From a virus: a stretch of 26,075 nucleotides of DNA. Position numbers and translations under genes: made by a program. The stretch lies in IMG/VR virus record IMGVR_UViG_3300025617_000099, positions 1 through 26,075 of that record; one strand, written 5' to 3'. A model generated the notes under the pieces. The model did no database searches and was not told the origin of the DNA. It worked only from the letters and a program-made list of their open reading frames with translations. Of the stretch, positions 1 to 5,555 are shown one piece after another (the first letter of the stretch is position 1; every line of letters begins with the position of its first letter).

Positions 1-84
1 AGCGACGACGAGACAGACAGTACGCATTTTAATAACTGCAACAATGTTTTTAACAAATTGGTTAATGCAGTGCAAACAAATTAA
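1..84 (+). CDS. Possible 3' end of a hypothetical gene
   Basis: The frame beginning at base 1 is open for 27 codons and stops at TAA 82-84, ending in VNAVQTN. The stop lies 9 bases before the -35 box of the next promoter, the same stop-then-promoter layout seen throughout the left half. A second frame is also open here (to TGA 95-97), so the assignment is tentative. No function can be read from the fragment. Confidence 0.35.
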   Translation, partial: SDDETDSTHFNNCNNVFNKLVNAVQTN

Positions 85-93
85 AAAAAGAGG

Positions 94-122
94 TTGACAG
101 CAGCATAGCATTGTGTTATGCT
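94..122 (+). promoter_or_regulatory. Sigma70-type promoter for the 55-aa gene
   Basis: TTGACA at 94-99 and TATGCT at 117-122 with a 17-bp spacer, preceded by AAAAAAAGAGG like several other promoters here. It lacks the ACTGTATATAACAGT palindrome. The first gene starts 41 bases downstream. Confidence 0.75.
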
Positions 123-163
123 GCTTGTACAGTAAAAAATTAACTAGCATATGAGGGCTATAT

Positions 164-331
164 ATGCAAAATATTAAAGTACAAAATGGCAAGTATACAC
201 GCTTGCAACTTGTTAACATTTTAGATTGCGGTGCGCAAGTTTACAATGCGCTGTTTATTAAAAACGACGGCTACACGGAAAAGCGTGTGTGTACTGTAAA
301 AAATAACAAAGTGCTAGCATGGCAAACGTAA
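164..331 (+). CDS. Small hypothetical early protein, 55 aa
   Basis: The ATG at 164 is preceded by GAGGGC (153-158) at good spacing, the same RBS as most neighbours. The product is small and basic (MQNIKVQNGKYTRL...NNKVLAWQT) with two cysteines and no recognisable motif. It has its own promoter (94-122) and is followed by a hairpin terminator (350-370), so it is a single-gene transcription unit. The family is unknown; role in host takeover is only inferred from the context. Confidence 0.7.
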   Translation: MQNIKVQNGKYTRLQLVNILDCGAQVYNALFIKNDGYTEKRVCTVKNNKVLAWQT

Positions 332-340
332 TGCAAAGCA

Positions 341-375
341 TTTGCATTTAGGGGCCTCGAGCCTCTTTTTGCAAA
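341..375 (+). terminator. Hairpin terminator after the 55-aa gene
   Basis: Stem AGGGGC (350-355) pairs with GCCTCT (361-366, one G-U) around loop CTCGA and runs into TTTT. Flanking TTTGCA (341-346) and TGCAAA (370-375) can extend the stem. It ends the first unit just before the next promoter. Confidence 0.7.
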
Positions 376-382
376 TTAGGGG

Positions 383-411
383 TTGACGGTTCGGCAAGAA
401 GAGTCTATACT
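383..411 (+). promoter_or_regulatory. Sigma70-type promoter for the 97-aa gene
   Basis: TTGACG 383-388, 17-bp spacer, TATACT 406-411, preceded by AAATTAGGGG. Only the left half-site ACTGT of the common palindrome is present; the right half is replaced by ACACATACACT. Confidence 0.75.
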
Positions 412-452
412 GTACACATACACTAAAACATTAATTGCAAAGAGGGCAAACT

Positions 453-746
453 ATGCAATATACTTTTGAAACGCACGGCGACGGTCTTTGGGGTTGCGAA
501 GAAGGTCGTGCTGTGACTATCACGGGCTTCAGCATCGACTACTATTTTGATTCGGAGTACAACGAGGTTCCTGCAGATCATCCTGAGGCGCAGATCGGCC
601 ACGTCACTGTACTGCACGACAGCGATTGGGATGTCTACACTGACAAGGGCTTCCGTGAAGCGGCTCGTTTCGTAACAGGTATCCCCGACTTGGACTTCAC
701 AGAGCAAGGCATGCAAGAACCGGGCTTTGCGAGCATGGAGGTATAA
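453..746 (+). CDS. Hypothetical early protein, 97 aa
   Basis: The start is taken at ATG 453, eleven bases after the start of GAGGGC (442-447), not at an upstream TTG in the same frame. The protein is acidic and aromatic-rich (MQYTFETHGDGLWGCEEG...), with a central segment VTVLHDSDWDVYTDKGF and no membrane segment. It is soluble by composition and of unknown function. It is first in a two-gene unit; the next ATG lies three bases after its stop. Confidence 0.8.
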   Translation: MQYTFETHGDGLWGCEEGRAVTITGFSIDYYFDSEYNEVPADHPEAQIGHVTVLHDSDWDVYTDKGFREAARFVTGIPDLDFTEQGMQEPGFASMEV

Positions 747-749
747 GAC

Positions 750-1007
750 ATGTATACAGTTGAGATTTACCGCGCAGACAAGCGCACCAAAGCGGGCGAG
801 CGTCTAGTACTTAAAAAGGACTACGACACGGACAACAAGAGCACGTTGGAGAAGTCAGTCAAGGATCATCTTGCACGGAACGAGCGTTATGAGATACACG
901 AGACTTATGTGACTCGTACCTCGCTCATGGGAGGCAAGGAGTTTCAGGAACGCTATGACACTCCCTACTACTGCTCGCCCAGCTCAGAAACCTACTGGTC
1001 GATGTAA
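750..1007 (+). CDS. Hypothetical early protein, 85 aa
   Basis: The ATG at 750 follows GGAGG at 738-742, inside the end of the previous gene, so translation is probably coupled. The 85-aa product is charged (MYTVEIYRADKRTKAGE...) and ends in a Tyr/Ser-rich tail (DTPYYCSPSSETYWSM). From memory, similar small proteins with this tail occur in other marine phages, but no biochemical role is known to me. Its stop lies just before the next promoter. Confidence 0.8.
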   Translation: MYTVEIYRADKRTKAGERLVLKKDYDTDNKSTLEKSVKDHLARNERYEIHETYVTRTSLMGGKEFQERYDTPYYCSPSSETYWSM

Positions 1008-1015
1008 AAAAGAGG

Positions 1016-1055
1016 TTGACAGCAGCCGAGGTTGAGGTTATACTATAATCATAGT
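1016..1055 (+). promoter_or_regulatory. Sigma70-type promoter with a variant palindrome
   Basis: TTGACA 1016-1021, 17-bp spacer, TATACT 1039-1044. In place of the common operator there is another perfect inverted repeat, ACTAT (1042-1046)-AATC-ATAGT (1051-1055), at the same position relative to the -10 box. Confidence 0.75.
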
Positions 1056-1094
1056 GAGGAATACCACTCACTTTCTTAATACAAGGAGAAACTT

Positions 1095-1394
1095 ATGGAC
1101 TACATCGTAGCAAAAATCACCACTCCAGACGGAGTATTCTTTACAGCCAGATCAGACGACCGCAAAGAGAAGCAGGTTGTTCAAGACGGCATCAACGGCT
1201 ACCGTGCTGGGAATCGTGGCCGCATTTACCAGAGCTTATATAATCACGAGGTTTGCCTTGTTGAGAATCAAGCAGCCGGTATGAGCAAAGAAGCAGCCGA
1301 ATCCCTTAAGAAAGCATTTATCAAAGTGGCGAGCAGCCAGGGGTATGAAGTGCTGAATTTTGGAAAAAAAGAGGTTGACAAGCAGGCTGCTTGA
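1095..1394 (+). CDS. Hypothetical early protein, 99 aa; C-terminus overlaps next promoter
   Basis: The ATG at 1095 follows AAGGAG (1083-1088). The protein (MDYIVAKITTPDGVFF...) is basic and soluble, with a helical second half (SKEAAESLKKAFIKVASSQGYE). Its last residues, EVDKQAA, are encoded by GAGGTTGACAAGCAGGCTGCT, so the -35 box TTGACA (1375-1380) of the next promoter lies inside the gene and the stop TGA lies in the promoter spacer. The function is unknown. Confidence 0.8.
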   Translation: MDYIVAKITTPDGVFFTARSDDRKEKQVVQDGINGYRAGNRGRIYQSLYNHEVCLVENQAAGMSKEAAESLKKAFIKVASSQGYEVLNFGKKEVDKQAA

Positions 1395-1415
1395 TCATAT
1401 ACTGTATATAACAGT
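1375..1415 (+). promoter_or_regulatory. Early promoter with ACTGTATATAACAGT operator
   Basis: TTGACA 1375-1380, 17-bp spacer, TATACT 1398-1403. The perfect inverted repeat ACTGTATATAACAGT (1401-1415) shares ACT with the -10 box and covers the expected transcription start. The -35 box lies inside the upstream coding sequence. Confidence 0.85.
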
Positions 1416-1432
1416 TAGGGAAAGGGCACAAG

Positions 1433-1816
1433 ATGGCACACTTATTTTTCGAGAAGAACTCCAATTATACTGTGGTTGAGACTCGCGAGGTGGATCAGTT
1501 CACTGTAGAGATCTCGTTCGCACCAGACGACACTCAGTTGGACCTACTGTTCGACACTGAAGAAGACTACTACCCCGAGTTGATCGAGAACTTGGAGAGT
1601 GGCTTTTGGCAGCACATGATCTGCAAGGTTGCTGCCTACTATGACGGCACGGAGATGGGCACTGCCTACTTGGGAAGCATCGTAGCAGAGGACGGCACCA
1701 AGTGGATCGCAAGTGATCCCGACTATGTTCAGGACCTAGTTGATCAAGCGGTAGACGAAGCACGTGGTGAAGCTGTCCGCATGTTGGATCGACTCAAAGC
1801 AGATTTTTTGTCATAA
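1433..1816 (+). CDS. Hypothetical early protein, 127 aa
   Basis: The ATG at 1433 follows AAGGGC (1422-1427), a one-base variant of the usual GAGGGC. The product is strongly acidic (MAHLFFEKNSNYTVVETREVDQF...), with an N-terminal beta-rich part and a C-terminal helix rich in Asp, Glu and Arg (residues about 97-124). It is a single-gene unit between two operator-bearing promoters. No family is recognised; the acidity would suit a protein or DNA-mimic interaction role, which is speculation. Confidence 0.8.
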   Translation: MAHLFFEKNSNYTVVETREVDQFTVEISFAPDDTQLDLLFDTEEDYYPELIENLESGFWQHMICKVAAYYDGTEMGTAYLGSIVAEDGTKWIASDPDYVQDLVDQAVDEARGEAVRMLDRLKADFLS

Positions 1817-1830
1817 AGGCAAAAAAGAGG

Positions 1831-1871
1831 TTGACAAACCCCACTGTTGGTGGTATACTGTATATAACAGT
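1831..1871 (+). promoter_or_regulatory. Early promoter with ACTGTATATAACAGT operator
   Basis: TTGACA 1831-1836, 17-bp spacer, TATACT 1854-1859, perfect palindrome at 1857-1871. Confidence 0.85.
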
Positions 1872-1894
1872 TAAACAAAGCGAGGGCAAACGCA

Positions 1895-2104
1895 ATGACA
1901 GACTTCCGTAATGTAGCACTAGAGTTGGTTGAGAACGGCATGGTAACTGCCGAAGACATGTTGACTATGGCGCTCAAGTATATGAGCAACGATGACGTTG
2001 AGGACATGCTTGACGCTAATGAGTTGAGCGAGCGGTTCTTCGAAGACGATGATGGGCAACCTACCTGGGAGCAAGAATGGGCAGACTTCGGGGAGGAATA
2101 CTAA
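1895..2104 (+). CDS. Small acidic early protein, 69 aa
   Basis: The ATG at 1895 follows GAGGGC (1882-1887). The product is highly acidic and helical; residues 30-48 read MSNDDVEDMLDANELSERF. From memory, this 'DDV.DMLDANELS.RF' pattern occurs in small proteins of many marine T4-like phages, so it is probably a conserved but uncharacterised family. Its TAA overlaps the ATG of the next gene (TAATG), indicating coupled translation. Confidence 0.85.
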   Translation: MTDFRNVALELVENGMVTAEDMLTMALKYMSNDDVEDMLDANELSERFFEDDDGQPTWEQEWADFGEEY

Positions 2105-2265
2105 TGGCAGGAGCAGACAACACTCGCCGCATCTACATCACTGTGGCGCTAGAGATACTGCGTGACGCTAACGAACAGGAAGTGATCGCAGAGTGCGACT
2201 ACACATTCGAACACGCAGACATCGTTGATACAGAAATTATGGGGGAGGACGAATACTATGCCTAA
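2104..2265 (+). CDS. Small hypothetical protein, 53 aa
   Basis: The start at ATG 2104 overlaps the previous stop by one base and has GGGGAGGA upstream. A further upstream ATG (2077) in frame would add nine residues but has no RBS. The product (MAGADNTRRIYITVALEIL...) is acidic and of unknown function. It overlaps the next gene by 8 bases, so 1895-2827 is a three-gene operon. Confidence 0.75.
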   Translation: MAGADNTRRIYITVALEILRDANEQEVIAECDYTFEHADIVDTEIMGEDEYYA

Positions 2266-2827
2266 TTGGTGCAACAACTCAATCACGATCAGCGGTCCAA
2301 CTGAGACCATCAAGCAACTTTGGGAAGACGCTCGTAGTGGCGAAGACTTTGGCTTGCTTCAAGCAATGGCGCCTATGCCAGAGGCGCTCAACGACACTGT
2401 CAAAGGATCCAACGGTGATGCAGTCAACTGGTATGACTGGCGAGTCTCTAACTGGGGCACCAAGTGGGATGTCTCCGACGAAGGCTTGGAGTTCATCGAC
2501 CACGGTGACGGCACTGCTATGATCGACGGATGGTTTGAGAGTGCATGGGCTCCACCTATTGGTGCTTACGAGCAGTTCTGTGACGACATGGATAACTGTA
2601 ACATCACAGCATCCTATCACGAACCTGGCATGGACTTTGCTGGCTTCTGGAGCAAGGACGAAGGTGATGAGTATCTAGACAACCTCTACGAAGAGTTCAA
2701 ACTGCCAGAGGATGAACGCTCGGACCTCTACAATCGACTAGACGAGGAGTATGCTCTGAGTGAGAACTACGACATGTGGGACGAAGACGAAGACGAGATG
2801 GACGACTCCAACGACGGAGAAAATTAG
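2258..2827 (+). CDS. Api92-like protein with ferredoxin-like fold, 189 aa
   Basis: The product begins MPNWCNNSITISGP, the hallmark N-terminus of the Api92-like/ferredoxin-like phage and plasmid family (MPNWC.N...I.G). Residues 60-135 follow the family pattern of Trp/Gly-rich segments (NWYDWRVSNWGTKWD, WFESAWAPPIGAYEQF), and the last 50 residues are almost all acidic. The ATG at 2258 with GGGGGAGGA upstream is chosen because it gives the conserved MPNWC start; the longer frame from 2225 does not. The family's biochemical role is not established. It is last in its operon and its stop abuts the next promoter. Confidence 0.85.
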   Translation: MPNWCNNSITISGPTETIKQLWEDARSGEDFGLLQAMAPMPEALNDTVKGSNGDAVNWYDWRVSNWGTKWDVSDEGLEFIDHGDGTAMIDGWFESAWAPPIGAYEQFCDDMDNCNITASYHEPGMDFAGFWSKDEGDEYLDNLYEEFKLPEDERSDLYNRLDEEYALSENYDMWDEDEDEMDDSNDGEN

Positions 2828-2830
2828 GGG

Positions 2831-2871
2831 TTGACAAGCAGGCCCTCCGGTGCTATACTATATATAACAGT
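2831..2871 (+). promoter_or_regulatory. Early promoter with one-base variant operator
   Basis: TTGACA 2831-2836, 17-bp spacer, TATACT 2854-2859. The operator is ACTATATATAACAGT (2857-2871), one base off the common sequence in the left arm. The spacer itself contains GCCCTC (2842-2847). Confidence 0.8.
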
Positions 2872-2890
2872 TAGGGCATTGGAGGGCAAC

Positions 2891-3166
2891 ATGGCATTTT
2901 GGACTCACACCGTAGCACCCGTAGGTCGTTTCGTAGAGAAGGAACGCGGTAACTATTTCGAATACTCACTCAACGATGATCCGTTCAACTTCTGCGAAGA
3001 CTTCCCACACAAGATATGGGTAGGCGGACTTGTAAACGATCAGGGCTACCGTTACGGCATTGTCAAGAAGACTGTGGCATATGTCTGCGTAGACGAAGAC
3101 GAGTTTGGCTTGCCTGTGCTTGAGAAGTGGGACATCAAAAATAATGTGGCATATCACCCACATTAG
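2891..3166 (+). CDS. Hypothetical early protein, 91 aa
   Basis: The ATG at 2891 is five bases after GAGGGC (2882-2887). A longer frame back to 2831 would run through the promoter and is rejected. The product (MAFWTHTVAPVGRFVEKERGNYFEY...) is aromatic-rich and probably a compact beta protein. It is a single-gene unit and its stop TAG lies in the TTAGGGG leader of the next promoter. No function is recognised. Confidence 0.8.
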   Translation: MAFWTHTVAPVGRFVEKERGNYFEYSLNDDPFNFCEDFPHKIWVGGLVNDQGYRYGIVKKTVAYVCVDEDEFGLPVLEKWDIKNNVAYHPH

Positions 3167-3169
3167 GGG

Positions 3170-3210
3170 TTGACAAGTTCAACGTTTGATCATATACTGT
3201 ATATAACAGT
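3170..3210 (+). promoter_or_regulatory. Early promoter with ACTGTATATAACAGT operator
   Basis: TTGACA 3170-3175, 17-bp spacer, TATACT 3193-3198, perfect palindrome at 3196-3210. Confidence 0.85.
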
Positions 3211-3229
3211 TAGGAAAGAGGGCTACACA

Positions 3230-3445
3230 ATGACATTCCAAGACTATTCCATGAACAATGCATACCAACTAGGTGCATACAAAGCAATCGCACAGATGAT
3301 GGCAGAAGCTGTGCGCAAGTTGGATGCAACAGAAGCAGGCAGCTTTGAAGCTGAGTTTGCTATGATGAGCCTAGTGTTGCTTGCAAAACAGTTTGAAGAA
3401 ACTGTAGAAAAGTTTGAAAAAGAGGTTGACACTGTAGCAGAGTGA
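3230..3445 (+). CDS. Small helical early protein, 71 aa, with EVDTVAE tail
   Basis: The ATG at 3230 follows GAGGGC (3218-3223). The product is Ala/Met/Glu-rich and almost wholly helical (AYKAIAQMMAEAVRKLDATEAG...), compatible with a coiled coil. It ends in EVDTVAE, encoded by the -35 region of the next promoter (GTT GAC ACT). The 58-aa gene ending at 8075 has exactly the same seven-residue tail for the same reason. The function is unknown. Confidence 0.75.
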   Translation: MTFQDYSMNNAYQLGAYKAIAQMMAEAVRKLDATEAGSFEAEFAMMSLVLLAKQFEETVEKFEKEVDTVAE

Positions 3446-3454
3446 TGCTATAGT
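3426..3454 (+). promoter_or_regulatory. Sigma70-type promoter inside the end of a gene
   Basis: TTGACA 3426-3431, 17-bp spacer, TATAGT 3449-3454, without the palindrome. The -35 box encodes Val-Asp of the upstream gene and the stop codon lies in the spacer. The sequence closely matches the promoter at 8056-8084. Confidence 0.75.
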
Positions 3455-3496
3455 GTAAGCATAAGTTGAAACAAACATCCTAGAGAGGGCAATACA

Positions 3497-3976
3497 ATGG
3501 GAACTCGTTCAGCAATCGGTTACAAGACACCAGAAGGCAAGATCCGCGCAAAGTATTCACACTATGACGGCTATGTCGCTGGCGCAGGCAAGATGCTCCA
3601 GGAGCACTACCAAGAAGCACGTAAGATTGCACAGATGGTAGAGCTTGGCGATCAAAGCTACATGGACAAGCACATCTTTCCAGTAGGCAAGAATCACAGC
3701 TTTGAAACTCCAGAAGAAGACTGCACAATCTTTTACGGTCGCGATCGCGGCGAGACTAATGTCGACGCACAAGAGTTTGACACTGTGCAGGAGTTTGTGG
3801 AATACTACACGGGCGCAGGTTGCGAATACTTTTACCTGCACACAGCCGCAGGTTGGATTGTGCATGATCGCTACACTGTAGGCAACGATGCAAACGGCTT
3901 TCCAATCTTTGACGACTTGGAGACTTGTGTAACACTTGAAGTGGCTCGCTTGAAAGCACAAGGCTACGATATCTAA
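3497..3976 (+). CDS. Conserved phage protein of the MGTRS family, 159 aa
   Basis: The ATG at 3497 follows GAGGGC (3485-3490). The N-terminus MGTRSAIGYKTPEGKIRAKY followed by SHYDGYVAGAGKML (residues 21-34) matches a widespread phage family that usually begins MGTRS and carries a Y.H.DGY motif. The family has no known activity. Residues 95-125 are Tyr/Phe-rich (FVEYYTGAGCEYFYLH). It is a single-gene unit upstream of the tRNA promoter. Confidence 0.85.
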   Translation: MGTRSAIGYKTPEGKIRAKYSHYDGYVAGAGKMLQEHYQEARKIAQMVELGDQSYMDKHIFPVGKNHSFETPEEDCTIFYGRDRGETNVDAQEFDTVQEFVEYYTGAGCEYFYLHTAAGWIVHDRYTVGNDANGFPIFDDLETCVTLEVARLKAQGYDI

Positions 3977-3983
3977 AAAGGAG

Positions 3984-4019
3984 TTGACAGTGTGGCGCTT
4001 CGGCGCTACACTATAAATA
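3984..4019 (+). promoter_or_regulatory. tRNA-operon promoter: sigma70 boxes plus T4-late-type TATAAATA
   Basis: TTGACA 3984-3989, 17-bp spacer, TACACT 4007-4012. Overlapping its end is an exact T4-type late box, TATAAATA (4012-4019), 14 bases before the first tRNA. The spacer holds a near-perfect hairpin, TGTGGCGC-TTCG-GCGCTACA. The tRNAs could be transcribed both early and late. Confidence 0.65.
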
Positions 4020-4033
4020 AGAAAAGAAGATAA

Positions 4034-4110
4034 CTGCCCTTAGCTCAGCTGGATAGAGCAACAGCCTTCTAAGCTGTGGGTCGCAGGTTCGAATCCTGCA
4101 GGGCAGGCCA
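4034..4110 (+). tRNA. tRNA-Arg (TCT anticodon)
   Basis: A full 77-nt cloverleaf: acceptor CTGCCCT/AGGGCAG, anticodon stem ACAGC/GCTGT around loop CTTCTAA, T arm GCAGG-TTCGAAT-CCTGC, discriminator G, and an encoded CCA. The TCT anticodon reads AGA. It is first of three tRNAs spaced by only a few bases, so all are probably processed from one transcript. Confidence 0.95.
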
Positions 4111-4114
4111 ATTA

Positions 4115-4199
4115 GCTCCCATGGTGGAATAGGTAGACACACCAGACTTAAAATCTGTTGCCTTCGGGCGTCCCGGTTCGAGTCCGGGTGGGAGCACCA
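4115..4199 (+). tRNA. tRNA-Leu (TAA anticodon)
   Basis: An 85-nt class II tRNA: acceptor GCTCCCA/TGGGAGC, loop CTTAAAA with anticodon TAA, long variable arm around GCCTTCGGGC, T arm CCCGG-TTCGAGT-CCGGG, discriminator A, encoded CCA. The TAA anticodon reads UUA. It lies four bases after tRNA-Arg. Confidence 0.95.
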
Positions 4200-4205
4200 A
4201 AGACA

Positions 4206-4282
4206 GGGCCTATAGCTCAATTGGTTAGAGCACCGGACTCATAATCCGTAGGTTCCGAGTTCGAGTCTCGGTGGGCCCACCA
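4206..4282 (+). tRNA. tRNA with CAT anticodon, probably Ile2, otherwise Met
   Basis: A 77-nt cloverleaf: acceptor GGGCCTA/TGGGCCC, anticodon stem-loop CCGGA-CTCATAA-TCCGT, T arm CCGAG-TTCGAGT-CTCGG, encoded CCA. The GGACTCATAATCC stem resembles bacterial tRNA-Ile2, whose C34 is changed to lysidine to read AUA. Elongator tRNA-Met cannot be excluded by eye. Confidence 0.9.
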
Positions 4283-4285
4283 AAA

Positions 4286-4355
4286 TACAGGGAGTAGAGC
4301 AGCCAGCGAGCCGCCCTCACTCAAAGGAAATTAAATGCTCCTCCCTGTACTTTTT
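4286..4355 (+). ncRNA. Long hairpin with GCCCTC loop closing the tRNA operon
   Basis: TACAGGGAG (4286-4294) pairs with CTCCCTGTA (4341-4349). After a two-base bulge, GAGC (4297-4300) pairs with GCTC (4337-4340). The 36-nt loop contains GCCCTC (4313-4318). The stem is followed by C and TTTTT (4351-4355), so it can act as a terminator, but the loop is far larger than normal. The bulge plus GAGC/GCTC layout recurs in the hairpin at 6979-7032. GCCCTC is the exact complement of the early-gene RBS GAGGGC. Confidence 0.65.
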
Positions 4356-4358
4356 CGG

Positions 4359-4387
4359 TTGACAACCGCGGGCACTGGTGCTATATT
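4359..4387 (+). promoter_or_regulatory. Sigma70-type promoter after the tRNA operon
   Basis: TTGACA 4359-4364, 17-bp spacer, TATATT 4382-4387, starting four bases after the terminator U-tract. It has no palindromic operator. Confidence 0.75.
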
Positions 4388-4425
4388 AAATGTATAACGC
4401 AACATAGCAGAGAGGGATACACGCT

Positions 4426-4614
4426 ATGACATTCCAGCAACAAGTAGCCAAGTTCGTAAGCGACAACCTAGATCGTACAGCCGACCGCTATGAACAGATT
4501 TGGTCAATCAAGTCAGCACTGCTCGCACATGGTCATGAGATCCTCGCAACAGACAGAGAGACTATCGATAGTGTGCTAGATGTGCTGTTCGAAGAATATG
4601 GTTTCCAGGCATAA
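4426..4614 (+). CDS. Small hypothetical early protein, 62 aa
   Basis: The ATG at 4426 follows GAGGGA (one base off GAGGGC). The product is helical and charged (MTFQQQVAKFVSDNLDRTADRYEQIWSI...), without membrane segments or motifs. It shares its opening MTFQ with the 71-aa gene at 3230. It is first of a two-gene unit; the RBS of the next gene immediately follows its stop. Confidence 0.75.
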   Translation: MTFQQQVAKFVSDNLDRTADRYEQIWSIKSALLAHGHEILATDRETIDSVLDVLFEEYGFQA

Positions 4615-4626
4615 GGAGGGCAAGCA

Positions 4627-4824
4627 ATGATCAAAGTTTTCAACTCAGCATACCGTGAAACAATCCTAGATCCGAAGATGCTTCCGCTAGACGAAGTCAA
4701 CATCGTAAGCAACAAGATTGACTACATGGGTCGTCCTTACATCCTGTTCGAGCACAACGACTACCCTGGCGGTGCGCTCCGTGCAGAGTTCCGCAACGAT
4801 TGCTGGGAATGTGATTTAGATTAA
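4627..4824 (+). CDS. Small hypothetical early protein, 65 aa
   Basis: The ATG at 4627 follows GGAGGGC (4615-4621) at ideal distance. The product (MIKVFNSAYRETILDPKMLPL...) contains a C-terminal FRNDCWECDLD with a Cys-Trp-Glu-Cys pair, which might bind a metal or simply be reduced. No family is recognised. Its stop directly precedes the TAGGGG leader of the next promoter. Confidence 0.75.
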   Translation: MIKVFNSAYRETILDPKMLPLDEVNIVSNKIDYMGRPYILFEHNDYPGGALRAEFRNDCWECDLD

Positions 4825-4832
4825 AATAGGGG

Positions 4833-4873
4833 TTGACAAACACACAGTTTGATCGTATACTGTATATAACAGT
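4833..4873 (+). promoter_or_regulatory. Early promoter with ACTGTATATAACAGT operator
   Basis: TTGACA 4833-4838, 17-bp spacer, TATACT 4856-4861, perfect palindrome at 4859-4873. Confidence 0.85.
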
Positions 4874-4894
4874 TAGGCAATAGGAGGGCATCCA

Positions 4895-5086
4895 ATGGCA
4901 ACAAACTTAAAGACTTCAACAGACGCGGTTGTATTGACTCGCTTCTACGGTGGCGAGGACGGTGTCTGCGTACAAGTCAACTCACGGCGTGTGTTTGAGA
5001 ACGTTCGCTTGACACGCGACGAAGCTCGTGCTTTGGCAAAAGACTTGATGGACTTTGCCGCATGTGCAGAAGAGGAGGACTTCTGA
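4895..5086 (+). CDS. Small hypothetical early protein, 63 aa
   Basis: The ATG at 4895 follows GAGGGC (4884-4889). The first half looks like a beta hairpin (VVLTRFYGGEDGVCVQVNS) and the second half like a helix (LTRDEARALAKDLMDFAACAEEED). No function is known to me. The stop TGA overlaps the ATG of the following gene. Confidence 0.8.
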   Translation: MATNLKTSTDAVVLTRFYGGEDGVCVQVNSRRVFENVRLTRDEARALAKDLMDFAACAEEEDF

Positions 5087-5241
5087 TGACGCCTTTTGAT
5101 GAATGGTATAAAAATAAAGAAAAGGTTCTTGTTGAAAAGTTTGGAACTTTGGCAGCAAAAGAACTTAGGTCTGAAATGTATTCGTCCTTTGAGTTTGGTG
5201 CTTCTATTGGTTTCAAACAAGGAAAAGGAAGCACACAATGA
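5086..5241 (+). CDS. Small hypothetical protein, 51 aa
   Basis: The ATG at 5086 overlaps the previous stop (TGATG) and has AGAGGAGG upstream. The stop TGA (5239-5241) overlaps the next ATG (ATGA). The product (MTPFDEWYKNKEKVLVEKFG...) is Lys/Phe-rich and ends SIGFKQGKGSTQ. Base use is more A/T-rich than its neighbours, hinting at a different origin. Coupling on both sides and both RBSs support a real gene. Confidence 0.7.
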   Translation: MTPFDEWYKNKEKVLVEKFGTLAAKELRSEMYSSFEFGASIGFKQGKGSTQ

Positions 5242-5513
5242 ACACAACTTATTTCGAAGCAACACCACAGCAGAAACAACTTGCACAGATCGGCCGCGAC
5301 ATGATGGACTTCTCCGAGGAGTACGGTAAGATCCACGGGCTCAAGGCAGTCACTGATGATGGCTTGCGAGTCCTCAACAACCTCAGCCAAGTAGGCTATA
5401 TGCTGACCACAGTTGGAGCAGCCTACGGTGCTAGCCTCAAGAGCTTCTCAGCAGAAGAGCAAAAATTAATTTTAGATTTTATTAATAAAGTGGTTGACAT
5501 CGAGCGCAAGTGA
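5238..5513 (+). CDS. Hypothetical early protein, 91 aa
   Basis: The ATG at 5238 follows AAGGAAAAGGAAG. The product is soluble and helical (MNTTYFEATPQQKQLAQIG...), with an Ala/Gly-rich middle (VGYMLTTVGAAYGASL). Its last codons, encoding VVDIERK, contain the next promoter's TTGACA at 5494-5499, and the stop TGA lies in the spacer. It is third in the unit 4895-5513. The function is unknown. Confidence 0.8.
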   Translation: MNTTYFEATPQQKQLAQIGRDMMDFSEEYGKIHGLKAVTDDGLRVLNNLSQVGYMLTTVGAAYGASLKSFSAEEQKLILDFINKVVDIERK

Positions 5514-5534
5514 TCATATACTGTATATAACAGT
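5494..5534 (+). promoter_or_regulatory. Early promoter with ACTGTATATAACAGT operator
   Basis: TTGACA 5494-5499 (inside the upstream gene), 17-bp spacer, TATACT 5517-5522, perfect palindrome at 5520-5534. Confidence 0.85.
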
Positions 5535-5555
5535 TAGGGCAAAGAGGACAGCACA

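Noticed and set aside
4011-4220. - strand open frame across the tRNA genes
   Set aside because: It is antisense to two well-formed tRNAs and has the residue pattern expected from reverse-translated tRNA (GLPCRIRTCDP).
5096-5390. Larger overlapping frames on both strands around 5000-5390
   Set aside because: They overlap genes with good RBS signals and coupled starts (4895, 5086, 5238) and show low-complexity Ser/Leu/Phe-rich translations typical of shadows.
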